Shown here in pieces: positions 8,118-16,278 of a stretch of 24,209 nt of DNA. The stretch is from Bacteroidota bacterium (GTDB lineage: Bacteria > Bacteroidota > Bacteroidia > Chitinophagales > Chitinophagaceae), in the NCBI GenBank assembly GCA_023418315.1, contig JAEZZY010000022.1, positions 1 to 24,209 of the forward strand. The letters run 5' to 3'. A program made the position numbers and the translations under genes. Below the pieces are notes generated by a model, which saw nothing but the letters and a program-made list of their open reading frames with translations, was not told where the DNA came from and ran no database searches. The stretch's first letter is position 1. Every line of letters begins with the position of its first letter.

Positions 8118-8920
8118 TGAGATCACTGCTCAGGTATAAAGGTTTTTGGTTGTTGGTACTCGTACTGCTCACCACAGTATGGGGTAAGGTATGGGCACAG
8201 CAGGACGCAGACTTTCCACAACCGGCCAACCCGCCTAAGCTGGTCAATGATTTTGCCCATAGCATGACCGCCGAGCAGGTAGCAGAGCTGGAAGCACGAC
8301 TGGTTAATTTTGATAAAACAACGTCCACACAGATATCCATTGTAACCGTAAAAAGCATAGGCAGCTATGAGGTGGCACAATATAGCGTGGAGCTTGCCAA
8401 CCGCTGGAAGATAGGACGCGCATCAAAAAACAATGGAGTATTGGTGCTGGCGGCTATAGATGACAGAAAAATAAACATCTCTACCGGCTACGGATTGGAA
8501 GGTGCGCTTCCCGATGCGGTATGCGGGCGAATCATCCGTAATGAAATCGTTCCTGCTTTCAAAACCGGAAATTATTACGAAGGATTTAGCAAGGCAGCAA
8601 ATGCCATCATCAAAGCCACCAAAGGCGAATATACCGCAGACCCCGGAACCGGCGAGAAAACAGGACTTCGTCAGATAGCGTTCATCATCATCATTGTATT
8701 CATCATCGTAGTCATCCTTGCGGCATCAGGCGGCGGAGGCAACGGAGGTGGAGGCTATATGAGCGGCAGAGGCTCACGAGGCTGGTGGGCAGGCAGCTAC
8801 ATGGGTAGCGGATGGGGCGGCAGTGGCGGTGGATGGAGCTCCGGAGGCGGCAGCAGCGGCGGATTCGGTGGGTTTGGCGGCGGAAGTTTTGGCGGCGGTG
8901 GCGCCAGCGGAAGCTGGTAA
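8117..8920 (+). CDS. Secreted/membrane TPM domain protein with glycine-rich tail (YgcG-like)
   Basis: A 267-aa protein with a signal peptide (hydrophobic GFWLLVLVLLTTVWGKVWAQ, residues 9-28), a TPM domain (about 40-165: PPKLVNDFAHSMTAEQVAELE, QISIVTVKSIGSY, NNGVLVLAAIDDRKINISTGYGLEG, IVPAFKTGNYYEGFSKA), one transmembrane helix (about 189-206) and a C-terminal tail made mostly of Gly and Ser with aromatics, ending GASGSW. This domain order is that of E. coli YgcG and its many relatives. The TPM domain should face the periplasm. The ATG overlaps the upstream TAA (TAATG). Its partner is presumably the membrane LemA protein; the pairing is widespread, but the joint function is not known. Confidence 0.93.
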   Translation: MRSLLRYKGFWLLVLVLLTTVWGKVWAQQDADFPQPANPPKLVNDFAHSMTAEQVAELEARLVNFDKTTSTQISIVTVKSIGSYEVAQYSVELANRWKIGRASKNNGVLVLAAIDDRKINISTGYGLEGALPDAVCGRIIRNEIVPAFKTGNYYEGFSKAANAIIKATKGEYTADPGTGEKTGLRQIAFIIIIVFIIVVILAASGGGGNGGGGYMSGRGSRGWWAGSYMGSGWGGSGGGWSSGGGSSGGFGGFGGGSFGGGGASGSW

Positions 8921-8933
8921 AGCAACTATGTAG

Positions 8934-9074
8934 CTATTCACCGACTCTCCTCGTAAGTAGCTTTATACCCCACCAAGGATTTTCATCGCGCAAACGTTCG
9001 ATTATTTTTTCTCTAAACTCCATTGTACTTGAGATTTCCACAGTAATCTTTACAACCCCATATCCGCTGCACAT
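8934..9074 (-). pseudogene. Possible remnant of an archaeal-type AAA ATPase gene (N-terminus only)
   Basis: The minus strand between groEL and the TPM operon contains an open frame of 46 codons, with an inner ATG at 9020 that would give 29 residues beginning MEFREKIIERLRDENPWWG. From memory, a helix followed by (E/Q)NPWW is a common start of stand-alone AAA ATPases that carry a C-terminal nuclease-like domain. Here the frame stops 12 residues after it, and no Walker A is seen downstream because the next gene begins. Either it is a decayed 5' end left by a deletion or a chance ORF. There is no good promoter in front of it, only the terminator hairpin at 9075-9107. Confidence 0.25.
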
Positions 9075-9107
9075 AAAAAAGGGGGAGCTATAGGCTACCC
9101 CTTTTTG
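9075..9107. terminator. Bidirectional terminator between the TPM operon and groEL
   Basis: AAAAAGGGG (9076-9084) pairs with CCCCTTTTT (9098-9106). After one G-A mismatch, AGC (9086-9088) pairs with GCT (9094-9096) around the loop TATAG. A tract on one side and T tract on the other make it symmetric. It lies between the convergent 3' ends of the secreted TPM gene and groEL. Confidence 0.88.
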
Positions 9108-9144
9108 TCGGATTATCGGATGATTTTTTGAAAAAATCGTCTTC

Positions 9145-10785
9145 TTAATAACCCATATCCATTCCGCCCATACCGCCCGGCATTGCAGGAGCTGCGGCCG
9201 ATTTTGGTTCCGGTTTGTCAGCGATAACACATTCGGTAGTAAGGAGCATGCTTGCTATAGAAGCTGCATTTTCCAAAGCTACGCGACTTACTTTAGCGGG
9301 ATCTATTACCCCTGCGCCCAGCAGGTTTTCATAGGTTTCGGTGCGTGCATTGAAACCGAAATCTGCTTTTCCATCCCGTACTTTTTGTACTACGATAGAT
9401 CCTTCGATACCGGCATTTTCCACGATGGTGCGAAGCGGAGCTTCCAAGGCACGGCGTACAATAGCAACACCTGTGTTTTCATCAGCGTTTTCGCCGGTTA
9501 CGTTGGCAAGGCTTTCTACAGAGCGAATGTACGCTACGCCGCCACCTGCTACGATACCTTCTTCCACTGCTGCGCGCGTTGCATGAAGGGCATCATCCAC
9601 ACGGGCTTTCTTTTCTTTCATTTCCACTTCGGAAGCAGCACCCACATACAATACGGCTACACCGCCGCTTAATTTCGCCAAGCGTTCTTGCAGTTTTTCA
9701 CGATCGTAATCGGAAGTAGTGGTTTCGATTTGTGCTTTGATTTGGTTCACGCGGGCAGTGATGCCGTCTTTTTCACCTTTACCGCCTACGATGGTAGTGT
9801 TGTCTTTGTCTATAGTGATGCTTTCTGCCTGACCAAGATATTCCATAGTAGCGTTTTCCAGTTTGTAACCTTGTTCTTCGCTGATAACGGTACCGCCGGT
9901 CAATACAGCGATGTCTTGTAGCATTTCTTTACGACGGTCGCCGAAACCGGGAGCTTTTACCGCCGCTATTTTCAGGGAGCCGCGTAATTTATTTACTACC
10001 AGCGTAGCCAATGCTTCACCATCTACATCTTCAGCAATGATCAACAACGGACGACCGCTTTGAACGGTGCTTTCGAGGATAGGAAGAATATCTTTCAGCG
10101 TGCTGATTTTTTTGTCATAAATCAGGATGTACGGATTTTGAAATTCCGTTTGCATTTTTTCGGTGTTGGTTACGAAGTACGGAGAAAGATAACCGCGGTC
10201 GAATTGCATCCCTTCTACTACATCTACGGTAGTATCGGTTCCTTTTGCTTCTTCTACGGTAATCACGCCTTCGTTGCCCACTTTTGCCATTGCTTCAGCT
10301 ATCAGTTTACCGATGTTGCTGTCGTTATTGGCAGAGATAGTAGCTACTTGCTCGATTTTGCTGTTGTCGTTACCTACTTTTTGAGATTGAGATTTCAGGT
10401 TTTCCACTACTATGGAAACGGCTTTGTCAATACCGCGTTTCAAATCCATAGGATTGGCGCCGGCGGCTACGTTGCGCAAGCCTTCGCTGATGATTGCCTG
10501 AGCGAGTACGGTAGCGGTAGTGGTACCATCACCGGCTACGTCTGCGGTTTTGGAAGCTACTTCTTTTACCATTTGAGCGCCCATGTTTTCGATAGCGTCT
10601 TCAAGTTCGATTTCTTTTGCTACGGACACGCCGTCTTTAGTGATGCCGGGTGCACCGAATTTTTTCTCGATTACTACGTTACGACCTTTTGGACCGAGGG
10701 TTACTTTTACCGCATCTGCCAAAACGTCCACACCACGTTTCATTTTAGAACGTGCATCTGTATTGAAAAAAAGTTGTTTAGCCAT
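9145..10785 (-). CDS. groEL: Chaperonin GroEL (Hsp60)
   Basis: ATP-driven folding chamber; 14 subunits form two stacked rings capped by GroES. The 546-aa product is full length. Seen: MAKQLFFNTDARSKMKRGVD start, the nucleotide site LGPKGRNVVIEKKFGAP (30-46) and GDGTT (85-89), the apical domain, the block AAVEEGIVAGGGVAY and the C-terminal tail AMPGGMGGMDMGY. The tail is a shortened form of the GGM-repeat tail common in other GroELs and ends in Tyr. Translation starts at the ATG at 10785. groES lies upstream on the same strand, but the 125-base gap between the two is unusually long for this pair and carries a folded repeat (10800-10908). Confidence 0.99.
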   Translation of the reverse strand: MAKQLFFNTDARSKMKRGVDVLADAVKVTLGPKGRNVVIEKKFGAPGITKDGVSVAKEIELEDAIENMGAQMVKEVASKTADVAGDGTTTATVLAQAIISEGLRNVAAGANPMDLKRGIDKAVSIVVENLKSQSQKVGNDNSKIEQVATISANNDSNIGKLIAEAMAKVGNEGVITVEEAKGTDTTVDVVEGMQFDRGYLSPYFVTNTEKMQTEFQNPYILIYDKKISTLKDILPILESTVQSGRPLLIIAEDVDGEALATLVVNKLRGSLKIAAVKAPGFGDRRKEMLQDIAVLTGGTVISEEQGYKLENATMEYLGQAESITIDKDNTTIVGGKGEKDGITARVNQIKAQIETTTSDYDREKLQERLAKLSGGVAVLYVGAASEVEMKEKKARVDDALHATRAAVEEGIVAGGGVAYIRSVESLANVTGENADENTGVAIVRRALEAPLRTIVENAGIEGSIVVQKVRDGKADFGFNARTETYENLLGAGVIDPAKVSRVALENAASIASMLLTTECVIADKPEPKSAAAPAMPGGMGGMDMGY

Positions 10786-10799
10786 TTTATTATTGATTT

Positions 10800-10863
10800 G
10801 AAAATTTGATGATTTGGAAATTTGATGATGTGAAAATTTGATGATGTGAAAATTCTGTGATGA
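10800..10863. repeat. Four tandem 16-base repeats between groES and groEL
   Basis: Four units of exactly 16 bases start at 10800, 10816, 10832 and 10848. Three read G(A/G)AAATTTGATGAT(T/G)T with two or fewer changes; the fourth (GAAAATTCTGTGATGA) has diverged. Together with the complementary units at 10875-10908 they form the left arm of an imperfect hairpin in the groES-groEL transcript. There are no spacers between units, so this is not a CRISPR array. Confidence 0.8.
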
Positions 10864-10908
10864 GTATTACCTCGTCTTCAAATCAGCACATCTTCAAATC
10901 TTCAAATT
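10832..10908. repeat. Imperfect inverted repeat (hairpin) in the groES-groEL gap
   Basis: AATTTGATGATGT (10835-10847) is opposed by ACATCTTCAAATC (10888-10900), complementary except for two positions. GATGAG (10860-10865) opposes CTCGTC (10871-10876) around the loop TATTAC. Further copies of TCTTCAAAT stand at 10875, 10891 and 10899. The structure would form in the mRNA leader of groEL. It could slow or stop transcription or protect an mRNA end; these are guesses. Similar TTTGAAxATTTGA intergenic repeats are, as far as I recall, common in Bacteroidota genomes. Confidence 0.6.
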
Positions 10909-10910
10909 GA

Positions 10911-11192
10911 TTAAACGATTGCAAGAATATCCGTTTCGCGCATGATGAGGTAGTCGGTACCTTCAAGGCTGATTTCGGTGCCAGCGTATTTGCTGTAGAG
11001 AACAGTGTCGCCTGCTTTTACGGTTACAGGCTCGTCCTTTTTACCGGGGCCGGCAGCTACAACGATGCCGCGTTGTGGTTTTTCCTTTGCTGTGTCGGGG
11101 ATGATGATGCCGCCTGCTGTTTTTTCTTCAGCTGCTGCGGGCTGTACAATCACTCTGTCGTGGAGCGGAGTAATGTTTACAGTGTTCGCCAT
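10911..11192 (-). CDS. groES: Co-chaperonin GroES (Hsp10)
   Basis: Seven copies form the lid of the GroEL chamber. The 93-aa product shows the full family pattern: ITPLHDRVIVQPAAAEEKTAGGIIIPDTAKEKPQRGIVVAAGPG (with the mobile loop EEKTAGGIIIPD that touches GroEL), then VKAGDTVLYSKYAGTEISLEGTDYLIMRETDILAIV. The start MANTVNITPL at 11192 matches family length; the 21 upstream in-frame codons (to 11255) overlap the promoter region and are rejected. First gene of the groES-groEL pair, 193 bases downstream of aroC on the same strand. I see no CIRCE element; a sigma-54-like site lies at 11239-11255. Confidence 0.98.
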   Translation of the reverse strand: MANTVNITPLHDRVIVQPAAAEEKTAGGIIIPDTAKEKPQRGIVVAAGPGKKDEPVTVKAGDTVLYSKYAGTEISLEGTDYLIMRETDILAIV

Positions 11193-11238
11193 GGTTATGT
11201 TGTTTTTAAAAATTGAAGAAATTGAATGACAACCCAGT

Positions 11239-11255
11239 ATCAGCAACTGTGCCAA
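11239..11255 (-). promoter_or_regulatory. Degenerate sigma-54-like promoter upstream of groES
   Basis: The minus strand reads TTGGCACAGTTGCTGAT. TGGCAC fits the -24 box of sigma-54 promoters exactly. At the correct spacing the -12 box reads CTGA where the consensus has TTGC, so two of its four bases fit. Transcription would begin near 11228, 36 bases before the groES ATG. Because the -12 GC is not intact, it may be a weak site or a chance match. Confidence 0.3.
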
Positions 11256-11306
11256 GCGGTTTTGTAAGTCATTTTTGCAGTCGCAGACGGAAAGGATAGA
11301 AAATTT

Positions 11307-11323
11307 TGACTTTTAAAACGTCA
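11307..11323. promoter_or_regulatory. Inverted repeat upstream of groES
   Basis: TGAC-TTTTAAAAC-GTCA is a palindrome (4 bp, mismatch, 2 bp) about 115 bases upstream of the groES start, followed on the plus strand by six T. No plus-strand gene ends nearby, so a terminator role is unlikely; an operator or chance are the alternatives. Confidence 0.25.
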
Positions 11324-11385
11324 TTTTTTCATCCGCTCCTATAAACCTGTTTAAAATCTTCTTTACAATTATGGCGGAGCTTAGG

Positions 11386-12387
11386 TTATCTCATCGGATT
11401 ATCTGTGCTTTTATAGGCATTTTGCAAAAGCATCAAATCCGCCAGCACCATTGCCGTAACCGCTTCTACCACCACAGGGGCACGCAGCGCAATGCAGAGA
11501 TCATGTCGCCCTTTTATTTCAAAATTTTCGACCTGGCGGGTGGCTTTGTTCCAAGTTTGCTGTGGCTGTGGTGTGCTGCTTGCAGGCTTTATAGCAATGC
11601 GAAATTCGAGGTCATTTCCATTGGTGATACCTCCGTTGATACCCCCTGCATGGTTGGTTTGTGTGGTTCCTTTTTCATCTATGATGCGGTCATTATGGGC
11701 GCTGCCGCTCATGCTTGCGGCGGCAAAACCGCTTCCGAATTCGATTGCTTTCACCGCAGGGATGGAAAAAACCGCATGACTGATCAGGCTTTCCACAGAG
11801 TTAAAAAACGGTTCGCCCAGCCCTATGGGCAATCCTTTTACCCTGCATGCCACAATACCGCCTATACTGTCCTGGCGTTCTACTGCTTGGGCAATGGCTG
11901 CTTCTATATCCGTATTGCCGCCGGCTGCTACGAGTTTTGCTTCTATGAAAAGCTCCGATACTATTTTTTTAGCTACCACGCCGGCGGCTACGAGGGCTAC
12001 GGTGAGCCTTCCGCTGCTATGTCCGCCGCCTCGATAATCATTATAGCCCTTGAATTTTTCATGCAGTACAAAATCGGCATGACCCGGGCGTGGCGTATCC
12101 TTCAATTTTTCGTAATCCTTAGAGCGGGTATCGGCATTTTCAAAAAGAATAGTGAGCGGAGCGCCGGTGGTTTTCCCTTGAAATACTCCGGAAATAATTC
12201 TTGGCAGATCCTGTTCCTTGCGCGGGGTAGTGCCTGCCGCACCGGACTTTCTTCTTTCTATATCCCTATGAAAATCTTCTTGTTTCAGATCTATCCCCGC
12301 CGGGCAGCCGTCAAGGACTATGCCCACGTTCGCTCCATGTGATTCGCCAAAAATATGTAGCCGAAAAAACGTTCCCAATGAATTCAT
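11386..12387 (-). CDS. aroC: Chorismate synthase
   Basis: Converts 5-enolpyruvylshikimate-3-phosphate to chorismate, the last shared step of aromatic amino acid synthesis, using reduced FMN. Seen in 333 aa: FGESHG (13-18), the block TPRPGHADF followed by YRGGGHSSGRLT, the substrate loop AGGINGGITNG, the IKPASS motif and the closing GRHDLC (usually GRHDPC). The subtype with RPGHADF and YNDYRGGGH resembles chorismate synthases of Clostridia and Bacteroidota. It is a little shorter than the usual 350-360 aa, but no core motif is missing. Starts at the ATG at 12387. Neighbours on the same strand are the ABC exporter upstream and groES downstream, with no visible functional link. Confidence 0.97.
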   Translation of the reverse strand: MNSLGTFFRLHIFGESHGANVGIVLDGCPAGIDLKQEDFHRDIERRKSGAAGTTPRKEQDLPRIISGVFQGKTTGAPLTILFENADTRSKDYEKLKDTPRPGHADFVLHEKFKGYNDYRGGGHSSGRLTVALVAAGVVAKKIVSELFIEAKLVAAGGNTDIEAAIAQAVERQDSIGGIVACRVKGLPIGLGEPFFNSVESLISHAVFSIPAVKAIEFGSGFAAASMSGSAHNDRIIDEKGTTQTNHAGGINGGITNGNDLEFRIAIKPASSTPQPQQTWNKATRQVENFEIKGRHDLCIALRAPVVVEAVTAMVLADLMLLQNAYKSTDNPMR

Positions 12388-12506
12388 GTTACCAATAAAT
12401 TTAACTGCAGAAGAATATTCGGCTTTATTTAGCTTGTAAATCCGAACGTACTGCCCGCCTATAGTTGCTGAAATTACGGCTAATTTTGTTTCAAGTTACT
12501 ATTCGT

Positions 12507-12526
12507 AAAAAGGGCATACTCCTTTC
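12507..12526 (-). terminator. Weak terminator after the ABC exporter operon
   Basis: On the minus strand AAAGG, a seven-base loop (AGTATGC) and CCTTT form a 5-bp stem that runs into five T (12507-12511 on the plus strand are A). A second, AT-only inverted repeat (TTAGAAAT 12536-12543, ATTTCTAA 12554-12561) precedes it. Both lie in the gap between the permease-peptidase and aroC. Stem strength is low. Confidence 0.35.
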
Positions 12527-12574
12527 AATACCCTCTTAGAAATTTCATAGCCTATTTCTAACAGACCATCCGCA

Positions 12575-15500
12575 TTAGGCCTCTCCATCTCCCACCGAAA
12601 TCACGATTCCTTTTGTTTCCTTCGCATCCGGATTCACTTTAGGCGGTTTGCTGCCGAATTTCCAGGTGTTGTTGTCCGGTGTGCGGTCTATCAGTTTGTG
12701 ATAGGGATCAATACCCGCACTTATAGGCTTTTCATTCACCACAAACTCGAAGGTTTTTTCGGGAGCATCCATTTTAATGCGCTGCAAGACTAATTCTTTT
12801 TCTTTGTTTTTACCCTTCACTTTTTCCTCCGCAAAAATGCCGATATCCATATAATCCGCTACAGGCACTTTGGTTTGTTTACCCATACTATCCGAACGGA
12901 ATTTGGCGCTGCCCACCGTGAGTTTCACCTTGTATTTACCTCCGGCAACAGGCGTATAGGAAAGGTCTTTTACATAGTTTTCATAGATAGTGATGGTCTC
13001 AAATGCATCTTTGATAAAATAGCGAAGACTATCCGGCGTAGCTGCTTTAATATACTCCACAAACTCGATGGCATGGGTGTAAGGCGGCTCCTGAAATGCT
13101 ACTTTCCGGATGTATTGACGCAACGCTTGGTTCAGCACCTCTTCGCCTAAATAATCACGAAGTGCATACATGATGACGCTGCCTTTGTTGTAATGAATAT
13201 AACCTTGATTTTCGCAGAGCATCAACGGCACTTCTTTCTTGGTTTCAAAACTGCGCCCTTTCAGATAGTCATCCATTTCATACCGCAAAAATTTCTTCAT
13301 GGCTTGCCTGCCGTATTCTTTTTCCATCACCATTAGCGCGCTGTACTGGCTCATGGTTTCCGACATCAGCACACTGCCCTGCACATTGCCGCCGATTACC
13401 TGATGCGCCCACCACTGATGCGCCACTTCATGCGCCGTTACGTAAAACGGTACGTCTATCTTATCCTCATCGCCATCTACTTTGGCTATAAAACCTATGC
13501 TTTCCGAAAAAGGTATGGTATTGGGAAACGACTGGGCAAAGCTGGAATAGCGCGGAAACTCGATGATGCGCACTTGCCTGTGTTGATAGGGACTGAAATT
13601 GGTGGTAAAATAATCCAGCGAGCGTTTCACACTTTTTATCATCCTGTCCACATTGTATTCATGTCCTTTGTGATAAAAAATTTCAATCTGCACATCCTTC
13701 CATTTATCGCGCTTCACTTCATAACGTGCGCTAAGGAAAGAGTAAAAATTAAGAATAGGGCTGTCCATTTTATAATGAAAATAGCGTCTTCCATTTTCCT
13801 TCCATTCTTTTTGTAAATAACCGGGGGCAATCGCTATTTGATCTTCACTGGTACTCACCGTTGCTTCAAAGCGTATCCAGTCGGCATCGTTGGCGATGTA
13901 GGTATTCCGGCGTGCAAAGCTATCCGTAATAGGCGCCATGCGCGGTTTTGGTGCTAAGCCGTATTTTTTGCGTGCTACATTTTCGCTCAGCTCGGCATCG
14001 GGGTTATAGCCTATAGAAGGAAAATAACGACTGTTGATAAAGGTACCGTTGTTCACTACCGATTGATCCGTAACCGCATTTTCAAAACCATGCTGCGCAT
14101 AATGCAGTTCAAAATTAAATGCCACACTATCGCCCGGCAACAGCGGCTGCGTCAGTTTCATCATCTTTATACCAAAGTAACTATCCTCTCCAATGATTTC
14201 ATTCGCCCGGCTCAACTCCATTTTTTTAAAGTTAAATTTTCTATCGGCTTCGCTTTGATAGTTGATAAGGATGGTGTCAATAGGGAATGCGTGTTTATTC
14301 TTCAAAACAAAGCTGCCTTTTGCATCGAAGCCCCTTTTATCGGTGTCAAAATCTATCTGAATAGTGGACGCTACGATGCGTGGCTGTAAGGTCTTTTCAT
14401 AGCGCTTGTATTTTTTTTCATAAGCCACGGCATCTTTTTCCCGCTCCTTAGGTGTGATGACTTTATTGAGTACATTGGTATTGTAAAAAATATAGCCTCC
14501 TGCGCTCAGGGCAATCAACATACAGGCAAAAAGCGCAGCTACATAGGGTTTGGAAAACTCGGATTTCGATAAGCGGTATTTTGCTTTCCAGCTTTTTTCT
14601 TTTCCCCTTGCAAAAACGAATAAGGCCAGCATACACAGCACCAACACAATAGCCAGCCAGTAGCCGTTGTATAGCAACCAGGTGCCGACCGTATGTCCAT
14701 AACCATTCATATCCGAATAAGGCATGTGCGGCCCGCCGGAACCAAAAAGGTAAATCTGATTGTTCCATTCCAGCAAGCTGAAAACGATATTGACAAACAG
14801 CAGCGGCACTAATGAAAGGAAAAAGCCCAAGTATTTATTCGGCGTATAAACCTGCACGGCCAGACACAAGCCTATGGTAATGGAAAAATCAACCAGCATC
14901 CGTAGTGCAGCCATAAGGTAGTGTAGCGGCTCTACCTTAAAATAACCCATCGAAATTTGTATCATCATGCCGGTCAGCACGGCTACGATTTCCAGCAACA
15001 GCACCACGCCCATCAGCCCAAGATATTTGGAAAAAAATAGGCTTGCATTGCTCACAGGCGTAGCGCCTATCAGTTCATCCATTTTCACTTCCCGCTCGCG
15101 CCAGATGATGGTACCCGAAAAAAACACAACGAAGATGAGAATGAAGAATTGAAAAATACCGGCAACATTGTCGAGGATTTTATAGGTTACGGGGTAGGTT
15201 TCCGTTTCGTACATCGCGCCCATATACTGCGCCAGCACAAACATCATCACCATGCCTAAGGCACAGATGATAATGAAGAACGGGCTTTTCACCATTTTCA
15301 GAAATTCAAACCGGGCGAGGTAAAACAGGTTTTGCCAGTTGGCTTTTGCAGAAAAATCTTTTTCAGGAACGGGCAGCATGCTAAGGGATTGCCGGGTTTC
15401 GGGAAGGGTTTCTATTTTTTCATCCTTGCGCTTGAACCAGGTAAACGGCTGTAGAAATTGGGTGAAGCTGAATTTATAAAAGCTCATAAACGTCAATACC

Positions 15501-16270
15501 AGCGCGATGCCCAGCCATAGCAAGCGGTTGTAAAGCATCTTGCCCACCAGCGGAATGAGTTGGGTGTTTTGCTCTTCGGGTGTCCAGTATTTGGTGGTTT
15601 GCGTATAGGCTTCTTTTCCGAAGGGTTCCAGGATGGCAGCAAGCGTACTGTTATCAAGGTCTGCCGTGATGCTGTCGGTAATGATGCGGATCACAAGCAG
15701 CACAATACAGAACAAATACGCCGTGAGGGTAGAGCGTGTGAACGTAGTAACGGAGAAAATAATGATGCCGAGCAGCAGTATATTTTCTACGGTGAAAAGA
15801 AAAAACGGCTGGAGGAAATTGACGGCTTTAAACTCGCCCATCAGCGGTGTGCCTATACCAAATAAGCTCCCGATCCAATAGCCGATAAGCTGCCCTGAAA
15901 ACACAAAGACCGCTACAAGAAATGCTGCAAAAAACCTTCCGAAAAAGTAGCCAGCTTTGGTGATAGGCTTGGTGAAGAAAAACGGATGTATGTTGTATTC
16001 GTAATCTTTTTGAATAGCCGTAGCCATCACCGCTACCAATATCACACTATTTACCAGACCAAGGATATTATCATTCAACCCTGCCAGCAAACCCGATATG
16101 GCATACGCCGAGTTGCCGATCACATTCGTGTCTTGCTGTGCGGTTTCAAACACTCCGGCTGCTGCCAAGCCTATGAACAATGCCAGCGTAAAGAATATAG
16201 TAAAGTAGATATAGGTGGCGGGCTTTTTAAAACTGAGCTTCAGCTCAAACAAAAATATTTCTGCAAACAT
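12575..16270 (-). CDS. ABC-2 permease fused to M1-family metallopeptidase
   Basis: A 1231-aa membrane protein. The first ~270 residues are an ABC-2 permease block with several hydrophobic helices (IYFTIFFTLALFIGLAAAGVF at the start). A second block at about 320-600 has the same character. After another helix (about 587-608) comes an M1 aminopeptidase-like region with the zinc motif HEVAHQWW (947-954) and a glutamate at 971 in LMSETMSQYS. Spacing from the second His to this Glu is 19 residues, against 18 in classical M1 enzymes. The usual GAMEN exopeptidase motif is not seen; SFPNTIPFSESIGF stands in that place. So zinc binding is likely, while aminopeptidase specificity is open. Known relatives form exporters with the ATPase encoded 8 bases upstream; the substrate is unknown. 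Confidence 0.9.
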   Translation of the reverse strand: MFAEIFLFELKLSFKKPATYIYFTIFFTLALFIGLAAAGVFETAQQDTNVIGNSAYAISGLLAGLNDNILGLVNSVILVAVMATAIQKDYEYNIHPFFFTKPITKAGYFFGRFFAAFLVAVFVFSGQLIGYWIGSLFGIGTPLMGEFKAVNFLQPFFLFTVENILLLGIIIFSVTTFTRSTLTAYLFCIVLLVIRIITDSITADLDNSTLAAILEPFGKEAYTQTTKYWTPEEQNTQLIPLVGKMLYNRLLWLGIALVLTFMSFYKFSFTQFLQPFTWFKRKDEKIETLPETRQSLSMLPVPEKDFSAKANWQNLFYLARFEFLKMVKSPFFIIICALGMVMMFVLAQYMGAMYETETYPVTYKILDNVAGIFQFFILIFVVFFSGTIIWREREVKMDELIGATPVSNASLFFSKYLGLMGVVLLLEIVAVLTGMMIQISMGYFKVEPLHYLMAALRMLVDFSITIGLCLAVQVYTPNKYLGFFLSLVPLLFVNIVFSLLEWNNQIYLFGSGGPHMPYSDMNGYGHTVGTWLLYNGYWLAIVLVLCMLALFVFARGKEKSWKAKYRLSKSEFSKPYVAALFACMLIALSAGGYIFYNTNVLNKVITPKEREKDAVAYEKKYKRYEKTLQPRIVASTIQIDFDTDKRGFDAKGSFVLKNKHAFPIDTILINYQSEADRKFNFKKMELSRANEIIGEDSYFGIKMMKLTQPLLPGDSVAFNFELHYAQHGFENAVTDQSVVNNGTFINSRYFPSIGYNPDAELSENVARKKYGLAPKPRMAPITDSFARRNTYIANDADWIRFEATVSTSEDQIAIAPGYLQKEWKENGRRYFHYKMDSPILNFYSFLSARYEVKRDKWKDVQIEIFYHKGHEYNVDRMIKSVKRSLDYFTTNFSPYQHRQVRIIEFPRYSSFAQSFPNTIPFSESIGFIAKVDGDEDKIDVPFYVTAHEVAHQWWAHQVIGGNVQGSVLMSETMSQYSALMVMEKEYGRQAMKKFLRYEMDDYLKGRSFETKKEVPLMLCENQGYIHYNKGSVIMYALRDYLGEEVLNQALRQYIRKVAFQEPPYTHAIEFVEYIKAATPDSLRYFIKDAFETITIYENYVKDLSYTPVAGGKYKVKLTVGSAKFRSDSMGKQTKVPVADYMDIGIFAEEKVKGKNKEKELVLQRIKMDAPEKTFEFVVNEKPISAGIDPYHKLIDRTPDNNTWKFGSKPPKVNPDAKETKGIVISVGDGEA

Positions 16271-16278
16271 GAGCGTGC

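Noticed and set aside
10060..10809. 249-codon plus-strand ORF opposite groEL, and similar long antisense ORFs opposite secA, aroC and the permease
   Set aside because: They are mirror frames of strongly conserved genes, rich in Phe, Tyr and Cys, and match no family I recognise.
10800..10863. CRISPR-like array between groES and groEL
   Set aside because: The 16-base units abut with no spacers, and no cas genes are in the window.
11193..11255. N-terminal extension of GroES to 11255
   Set aside because: Family members start at MxxxNITPLHDRV; the extra codons lie over the leader and sigma-54-like site.
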